Shown piece by piece: positions 57,425 through 64,000 of a stretch of 64,000 nucleotides of DNA. The DNA is taken from positions 10,806,001 to 10,870,000 of the forward strand of contig NC_061137.1 in assembly GCF_905220365.1 (NCBI RefSeq), in the 5' to 3' direction. The stretch comes from Vanessa cardui (Eukaryota; Arthropoda; Insecta; Lepidoptera; Nymphalidae). The notes beneath the pieces are model-generated. The model ran no database searches. It worked only from the letters and a program-made list of their open reading frames with translations, and was not told the DNA's origin. The translations under genes and the position numbers were made by a program. The stretch's first letter is position 1. Each line of letters opens with the position of its first letter.

Positions 57425-58027
57425 AGTTCTTCTAGTTAAGTATATTGAAAAAAAAAAAAAAATTATGTATTGCATCGTTATCAGTCCTTAAATAGTGTGA
57501 AAAATTTTAATTGATTGGTTAGTTCAGCTTGATGGGACTCGGAAAGCTAATTAATATATCCGGAATAAAGAATAAAAAAATGTAAAATATCTAATAAATT
57601 TGTTTTGCATGAATCTATTGAAACTTATCCAACAAATGATATTTCAATAAACATTATTTATTTATGAGTATTTCAATTAAGCTGGTGTTATAGAAACACA
57701 CAAGTGTTTATGAATGTATGTTGTTTAATCAAAACATTTTGCCTTAAAGAATTGAAATAATTAATTACATTTTGAGGTTATGATGAAATATAAAAGCAAC
57801 TTAGAAAGGCGCGCCCGCAAAAGTTGTCTAGAAAGATATAACATTGTCAAAATGGAGCTACAGATATGTATAATATGTTTTATTATGTAACGTAATTTTG
57901 AAGTAATTACACAAATTCTGCTTCAAGCGATCCTTCAGACCGTAACCAACGGTCTACCTCAGACGCGAGAATACAGTTACATTACATCCCTATGAATAGA
58001 TCTTTAAAACTACGCTACGCTACGTTA
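57425..58027. other. presumed opsin intron 1, no gene seen
   Basis: A poly-A run of about 15 near 57450, then AT-rich sequence. ATCTTTAAAACTACG near 57999-58015 is the separated end of the F4 element resumed at 58313. Confidence 0.4.
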
Positions 58028-58312
58028 CTTGGTGGTGGGGCTTTGTGCAAGCCCGTCTGGGTAGGTACCACGCACTCATCAGATATTCTACCGCGAAACA
58101 ATAGTACCGGTAATGTTGTGTTCCGGTTTGAAGGGTGAGTGAGCCGATGTAACTAGAGGCACAAGGGACATAACATGTTAGTTCCCAAGGTTGGTGGCGC
58201 ATTGTCGATGTAAGGAATAGTTAATATTTTTTACAGCATTAGCATCATTAGTGATGGTGACCAGTTACCATCAGGTGGCCCATATGCTCGTCCGCCAATC
58301 TATCCATAAAAA
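58028..58312 (+). mobile_element. S3 element inserted in F4
   Basis: CTTGGTGGTGGGGCTTTGTG to GGCCCATATGCTCGTCCGCC, ending ATCCATAAAAA. AAAACTACG occurs on both sides (58007-58015 and in AAAAAACTACG near 58307-58317), a likely target duplication within the reversed F4. Confidence 0.8.
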
Positions 58313-58498
58313 ACTACGTAATCGATTTTGATGCGATTTTATATATTAATAGATAAAGTGATTCTCGAGGAAGGTTTTTCTATATAATGCATCGACAGAT
58401 TAGTAAAGAAACACTGATAATTTTAGAAGGTTCTAATGTGATGTCGTAAATAAACAAATTCTGTAGTATATTTATTAGTATCAGTATTGCACCCGTAC
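58313..58498 (-). repeat. F4 dispersed element, reverse copy
   Basis: CGATTTTGATGCGATTTTAT, TCTAATGTGATGTCGTAAAT, TTAGTATCAGTATTGCACCC. It is followed by an F5-like piece (58520-58630). Confidence 0.7.
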
Positions 58499-58704
58499 GT
58501 AGTATTGTATAAAAAAAACTCGCCTTCGTTTTCGTGTTTTGGCTGGGATGGCACACAAAAGCCTATGCCTATTCATACCAAGTTTCATAAAATTCGGTTG
58601 AGTATAGATTGTTCTGTTCTCAGATATTTTTAACTTTGCCGATTCAAAGATTTTAATCATTTGTACATTGGTAAAGAAGGCATATTATTCAATACAAGAT
58701 TATA

Positions 58705-58942
58705 TAAATAAATAAATAAATAAATGAGACAACATCACATACATTACTCTGTAATGTAAGTAGCTAAAGCACTTGTGTTATGGAAGATCAGAAGTAACGA
58801 TGGTACTACAAATACCCAAACCTAAGATAACATAGAAAACTAATGACAATATACATTGACTCGGCCGGGAATCGAACCCGGGACCTCGGAGTGGCGTACC
58901 AATGAAAACAGGTGTATACACTACTCGACCACGGAGGTCGTC
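58705..58942 (-). mobile_element. S2 tRNA-derived SINE
   Basis: (AAAT)n tail ATAAATAAATAAATAAATGA, B-box GGGAATCGAACCCGGGACC, head end GACCACGGAGGTCGTC. A small deletion removes GATCCCA. Confidence 0.88.
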
Positions 58943-59012
58943 AGATATATGACAATAAAGCGTGCACCTAATATTTGTTGACTTTCATATTATTTAACTA
59001 ATATAATTTTGT

Positions 59013-59105
59013 ATTTTTAAATGTTGAAAACGAGTACTACTGAGTTTTTTTGCCGGTTTTTCTCAGTCACTTACTACTATAATAGTTCGATGATTCAAAA
59101 GTAAT
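59013..59105 (+). repeat. CR1-like LINE 3' end, worn
   Basis: TTTTTAAATGTTGAAAACGA, CTGAGTTTTTTTGCCGGTTT, TTCGATGATTCAAAAG. Confidence 0.55.
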
Positions 59106-59136
59106 TGTAAATTTTTATTTTTTGTGAGTTACTTCC

Positions 59137-59205
59137 AAATACGTAATATTAATATAGATCAGTAAATTCTATTTAAATATGTAATATTAATATAGATCAG
59201 TAAAT
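59137..59205. repeat. short tandem duplication, period 38 bp
   Basis: AATATTAATATAGATCAGTA occurs twice, 38 bp apart, preceded by AAATACGT in the first unit and AAATATGT in the second. Confidence 0.85.
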
Positions 59206-59269
59206 AGAAACTAGCTATCGAGCCTTTAAAGTTTTCAAGCTTAGTTTATATTTCAAGGCTCGTTAAAAG

Positions 59270-59390
59270 ATCACAAAGAAACCAGCATGTGTCCGGTAAA
59301 AATCTTCATATATACAATTTACCAACCCGCATTGGCGCTTTGAAAAACGAGGCCTAAATCCAGTAGCAGCAAGAGCCTGTCAGAGAGTGT
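59270..59390 (+). mobile_element. S1 SINE 3' half, degenerate
   Basis: ACCAGCATGTGTCCGGTAAA, ACCAACCCGCATTGGCGCTT, CCAGTAGCAGCAAGAGCCTG. Confidence 0.5.
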
Positions 59391-59579
59391 TTTATTTAAT
59401 ATTTTTTTTTATTTGGAATGAGTACTTTAATGAGAGATCGCTTCATAAGGGGATTTGATATATGACAATTTAATCCGTGCCTCCTCGGATACCGTGGTTT
59501 GTATTTACAAACTATTAAGTTACACTAATTAACTATTTAGTTACATTAATAGGAATAAGTTAGTTAAAGCGGGCTAGAT

Positions 59580-59930
59580 CCGGACACATACCACTATGTA
59601 AGTTTAAGCATCTGATGAGAAAAAGTAACAATCCCAATTGTGAGGTATGTGGTGTACTAGAAGGTGTTTCACACTTGTTGTTGGCATGTGTCTGTAACCA
59701 TAGTTTGAGAGACACGCTGAAAAATGAAGTTAATTTAAATTTATTTAATATAGATGTTTTTAACTCTATTCTTCTAGTATTTCTTCAATTAGAATATATG
59801 AATTTGTTTGTAATTCTCTCAAAATTTAGTCCTACCTTTTTTTTATTGTATTTAGCGTGTAACGATGGGGCCGACATATGTGCTGTCTAGAAAGACCCCT
59901 TAAAAATACAAAAATAAATTTAGAAAAAAG
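59580..59930 (+). pseudogene. LINE C-terminal fragment (Jockey/R1-group-like)
   Basis: An open frame of 91 codons has SNNPNCEVCGVLEGVSHLLL then AC, the C-x2-C...H-LL-C zinc motif at the end of many non-LTR polymerases. The 3' UTR TGGGGCCGACATATGTGCTG parallels that of 54301-54600 (GATGGGGATGACATAGTCGC). It ends in an A-rich tail with AATAAA. Confidence 0.68.
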
Positions 59931-59979
59931 TACATTGGTAATAAGTTTTTCTACAAATTTCAGCGCTTTAAAATGATTA

Positions 59980-60370
59980 ACCGACTTAGTATAAAAGTAC
60001 ATCAATTCGGTTGATTTTCAACCGACTTCAAAAAGGAGGAGGTTATCAATTCGTCTGTATTTTTTTATTTTTGTTACCTCATAACTTTTCACTGGGTGGA
60101 CTTTGATAATTTATTTTTTTCCGATGATGGTATCCGTATGAAAACGACATAAGTCTTAAATTAGCATTATGAATATGCGCGACAAATAGGTGAATAACTG
60201 AAAATCACGTTAACCAATTTTGATGATTTTTTATACAGGATATACTTCAAGGGTAGTTTGGCGAAAGTTTGGTAAGGTTCTGAGCATAGGATCCATGACA
60301 AAATAACGGAACGGAAGCGAACGGAACAATTCTGGGGAGCACGTTAGCGATACTCGGTCGAATCTTTTAT
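59980..60370 (+). repeat. dispersed element, relative of 15060-15395
   Basis: AACCGACTTCAAAAAGGAGG, GTTACCTCATAACTTTTCAC, then GATGATTTTTTATACAGGAT and ACGTTAGCGATACTCGG. Confidence 0.55.
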
Positions 60371-60460
60371 ATTTATAGTTTATTTGGATATTTGGGTCAC
60401 CTTCCGTAATGTGGTTATGTTTATGTAATTATCATGGTCAAATATTATAATCAACTAGCT

Positions 60461-60735
60461 ACCCACCCCGGCTTCGCACGGGTGCAATACTGATACTAAA
60501 TATACTACAGAATTTGTTTATTTACGACATCATATTGCAAACATCTAAAATTATTAGTGTATAAATACATGAACAATATAGAAAAGAATTCTATATTGTT
60601 CATGTATTATATACACAAATGTTCCCCTTGAATTACACTATCTATTAAAAAAAACCGCATCAAAATCCGTTGCGTAGATTTAAAGATATAGGGACAGAGA
60701 AAGCGACTTTGTTTTATACTACGTATTGATGGAAC
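60461..60735 (+). repeat. F4 dispersed element containing a perfect hairpin
   Basis: CACCCCGGCTTCGCACGGGT through GCATCAAAATCCGTTGCGTA to GTTTTATACTACG. At 60566-60606, TACATGAACAATATAGAA, a 5-base loop and its exact 18-bp reverse complement form a hairpin that the other F4 copies lack. Confidence 0.8.
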
Positions 60736-61960
60736 TCGTATACGGCTCACAGTTAGGGTGCGATATGGGGCAGAATTTCTTCGTATCTTTAATCAAATTT
60801 TGTGTATGTGATGTGATGTCATATGATGTACGACATATATTAGCTCTTTTGCAAAGTTTTTTTACTGAGATCGATTACAGCTCTTTCGAGGGTGGTACCT
60901 TGTAGTTTAATTCGCATGACGTATTCAAGCCGCATTTTCGAAAGTCTATTCTTACTTTATTCGAAAGTTTCTTTTGAAATTGTCTCCGAAATAGTTTTTG
61001 ATTCATATAAAAGGCGCGCTTAATCTATCCATATTTAGAAAAATTAGTTAGTCTACATCAGCTTCACTTAAAATCAAAAAATAAATAAAATTTTAACAAA
61101 AAGAAAAACAGACTTCAAACAAAACACTATTTAAAAATGCACTAAAAAGTAATAAAAATAATTTCGTATTTAACATATTTTTAGAGTCCTCCTAGGTAAA
61201 ATGAAATGAAAAATATTAGACTACTTAAAAGTCGATTTACGATTATATAATGTTGTTATAATTATTGCTATATTTGGATTCTGATTCTGTTTCAACATGT
61301 TCATTTTTGCAGATAAAACCTCGTTTTGACTATTTGAGTGTAGTTAAATTTATTAGTGCTTACTAGTTGAATGTATGAATCGTCTAAAAAGTTAAATGCG
61401 GAAAACCTTCCTGCTGCCTGGCAACACCGCGCCTCTCTCTCTCACTCATACTTCTTCCCTATATCTTATCTCAATAGTAATGATTCCATAAAAAACCATA
61501 ATATTGACGCATTCATGCGCTTATGCTACAAATGTTTATTATATAAATTCATCAACTTAATTCCTTTCAGTGTGTTTTGTATTTACTTTAATGGCAACAC
61601 TTTTCGTAAAACAGTATTTTATAATTCTAAGCACAACATTCTCGGGAATTCCCCTGATAGCGCAAAATTAGTTTAGAGGTGACCAACAAGTTAGCTGCTT
61701 AGCTTCAAACAAAATCCACCTAGATAAATCTTTGACATGGAAATATTAGTATAATAGATAATAAAAACTACCAGTTGAAAGAAAACCCCAAAATAATACT
61801 CAAAATTTTAGCTAGCTCGACTGTATAAAAAGTGGCACATACAAGTACTTCAATAAGCCAATTATGGTTTGGTATTTTCAAAAATTCACTTTCAAATTTT
61901 CTGACTTATATGATTTATATGATTATATGAAATATTATTTCTAAGGTTCACTTATATGTA
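60736..61960. other. no gene supported; one repeat piece
   Basis: 61075-61290 matches 15060-15260 (TTAGACTACTTAAAAGTCGA). An open frame of 101 codons at 61371-61676 has no motif I recognise and no homologous copy in the window. Confidence 0.4.
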
Positions 61961-62390
61961 GGCGGATGAAGAAATGTACCCAATAGTAAGAGGTCACTTA
62001 CGCCCATAGACATTGACAATACGCCACCAAGCATGTGAACTAAGATGTTATGTCATTTTGCCTTGAGTATCTGGCTTACTTACCCTTCAAACATATGATG
62101 TATTCACAATATATGATGAATTCTTGGTACAGACTACACACCTAATGACAAGTGGTCACCATCACCCATAGACAATGACGCTGTAAGAAATATTTACTAT
62201 TCCTTATATCATCAATGTACCACCAACCTTGAGAACTAAGATGTTATGTCTCTTGTGCCTGTAATTATACTGGCTCACTGACCTTTCAAACCGGTACACA
62301 ACAGTATTCGGATTACTGTTGTTTGGCGGTAGAATAACTGATGAGTGGGTGTTACCTACCCAGACGGGCTTGCGCAAAGCCCTACCTAGT
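61961..62390 (-). mobile_element. two adjacent reverse S3 copies
   Basis: 61961-62092 is a partial copy (ACGCCCATAGACATTGACAA to CTTACTTACCCTTCAAAC). 62140-62390 is a fuller copy ending GACGGGCTTGCGCAAAGCCC. Confidence 0.75.
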
Positions 62391-62399
62391 ATCTTAAGG

Positions 62400-62590
62400 G
62401 TTCAAGCTCACGCAAGCACCATTGTATTTTTTGTGTTGTACTTAATTTGGGCTTAAAATAAATCTCGTTGTTTACCACTAAAGAAAACCGTCAAGTAACA
62501 TGTACATATCGTTTGCAAATCTGGCACATGTGTATTCACCATAGTATTGGAGCAGCGTCGTCGAATAAGTCCTAAACATTATCCTCTCCT
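62400..62590 (+). mobile_element. S1 SINE, degenerate
   Basis: GTTCAAGCTCACGCAAGCAC, TCTGGCACATGTGTATTCAC, GGAGCAGCGTCGTCGAATA. Confidence 0.55.
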
Positions 62591-62939
62591 ACATTCAAGG
62601 TCGTAGAAAATTGACTTTATATAAAAGTTAAAGAGGATTACTTGATATGTTCTTCGTACAATCGAGTTTTTACTAAGTCTTTATATCAATGCTTTTAACA
62701 TTTTAATAAGATTTTAAAAACTTTTGTCTACTTAGCGCATGCGTAAATAAGACAATCCTGAAACTTTTTCGCACCAGAAATGTTTATTTATAATAGAAGT
62801 GAAATATATAGCGTTGTACAACAATAGACATTATTTTTTTTCCTATACACAAAAAAACAACATAAACAAACTCGGCGAACGTTTCCTAGCTTGTGAATAT
62901 GACTGTGTAAAATTATAAATCTAACGGAGATTTTTTTTA
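62591..62939. other. no gene seen
   Basis: AT-rich, no open frame or repeat recognised. Confidence 0.35.
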
Positions 62940-63222
62940 TGGTATAGGTTGGCGGACGATCATATGGGCCACGTGATGGTAAGTGGTCAATATCACCCAT
63001 AGACAATGACGCTGTAAGAAATATTAACTATTCCTTACATCGTCAATGTGCCACCAACCTTGGGAACTAAGATGTTATGTCCCTAGTGCCTGTTAGTTAC
63101 ACTGGCTCACTCACCCTTCAAACCGGAACACAACAATACTGAGTACTATTATTTGGCGGTAGAATAACTGATGAGTGGGTGGTATCTACCCAGACAGGCT
63201 TGCACAAAGCCCTACCACCAAG
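62940..63222 (-). mobile_element. S3 element, full length, reverse
   Basis: GGTATAGGTTGGCGGACGAT, CCAACCTTGGGAACTAAGAT, GGCTTGCACAAAGCCCTACC. The minus-strand open frame here is SINE sequence. Confidence 0.87.
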
Positions 63223-64000
63223 TAAAATGATCACAAGCTATCGCAATGAACTCTTCACTCCAAATAAAAAAGAAGAAAGATTTCATTCCGTATAATGTCA
63301 ATGACCTAATCGTATAAAATGAGTTACTTATTTTGGCAACCCTGGTTGAACTATATAGGTACTGTATATAAGGTAGATGTTGAACTATATATAAGGTATT
63401 AAAATTAAGAGCTTAACCCTAGTAAATACCAACTTAAGAACTTGCAAGCACAATTCAGAAATTATCGTCATAATTTGCAGTTGGCTGCTGAAGGTCGACA
63501 AGATGATAAGGGTCTGACTTTCCTTCCTTTATTTTACGGTGTTATTCGTTATATCTTGAATAAAGAATTCAATTTTGTAATGTCTTTACCAACCTTTTTT
63601 CTTGGGCTTGTGTTACATATTCGTGTTTTTTTTTTTATAAAACAGTTTTGCGCATTGTGAATTATGAGCGATTGTGATCACATACTTAAGGTGGCCTATA
63701 CGACAATCTATATGTACTACAAAAAAGAATTTTTATAGTACATATAGACATGTTCTTATGATACCTGCCTCGACCTTGGTAGAACTTGTACCAAGCTGCT
63801 TAATAACTAATAAGATTAACAGTTACATTTTTTTTAAACTAAATAAACCTATTAATATATTTCAAAATAAAAAATCCTTTTATAAATAAGATTCCTTAAT
63901 TTCTTACAGATATTATACGCCATTCTTACAGCTTAAGTATAAAACAGACGTCAATTAACAATTAACTCTATTGCCAATTAACTATTTATATAAAACGCTT
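63223..64000. other. no gene supported
   Basis: A plus-strand frame at 63442-63660 begins MQAQFRNYRHNLQLAAEGRQ and then becomes low-complexity and hydrophobic. The first ~30 residues look coding-like but I cannot identify them. The opsin's missing first exon was not seen here. Confidence 0.3.

Noticed and set aside
61371..61676. 101-codon plus-strand frame
   Set aside because: No recognised motif, irregular composition, no splice or promoter support. Kept only as an unassigned frame.

Overview
The window is eukaryotic nuclear DNA, very AT-rich, with intron-split genes and a dense layer of short tRNA-derived SINEs, 5'-truncated LINEs, small inverted-repeat elements and a decayed Helitron. The sensory-gene content and the repeat families point to Lepidoptera (a butterfly or moth); this is inferred from family resemblance, not from a database search. 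Most of the sequence is transposon debris, and almost every long open frame is either a piece of an exon or part of a repeat.

Two real genes can be assembled exon by exon, with splice sites and phases that agree. (1) On the + strand, seven exons between 14450 and 22592 encode about 411 residues of a divergent ionotropic receptor (IR, variant ionotropic glutamate receptor). It has the two-lobed ligand-binding domain, three membrane segments and a short C-terminus. No amino-terminal domain or signal peptide could be found upstream. (2) On the - strand, six exons between 52365 and 28395 encode about 508 residues of a ciliary-type opsin (pteropsin-like c-opsin), running from transmembrane helix 2 to a 268-residue cytoplasmic tail. 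The first exon (N-terminus and helix 1) was not found and probably lies beyond the window. The two genes converge, with about 5.8 kb between their stop codons.

Layout: 1-14449 holds RTE, CR1-like and SINE debris with no gene supported. 14450-22592 is the IR gene with SINEs in its introns. 22593-28394 is intergenic (SINEs, a perfect hairpin, an RTE tail) plus the opsin 3' flank. 28395-52365 is the opsin gene, with introns of 87 bp to 11.2 kb that contain a Helitron remnant, MITEs and many SINEs. 52366-64000 is more repeats, presumably the opsin's first intron, including a young LINE insertion with a perfect 15-bp target-site duplication.

Names used for dispersed families: S1 = SINE with a tRNA-like head containing GATGGCCCAGTGGTTAGAAC and a GGTTCAAACCC B-box, often with a (TTG)n tail. 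S2 = SINE with a head containing GACCTCCGTGGTCGAGT and a GGTTCGATTCC B-box. S3 = about 280-bp element containing GGGCTTTGTGCAAGCCCGTC. F4 = element starting CCGGCTTCGCACGGGTGC. F5 = element starting GCGGCTTCGCTCGCC and ending in a tail like ACAGACAGAGTTACTTTC. F6 = element with AGTTACTCCTTATTA and GATTAGCCGGAACAAACAG. These are working labels for this window only.
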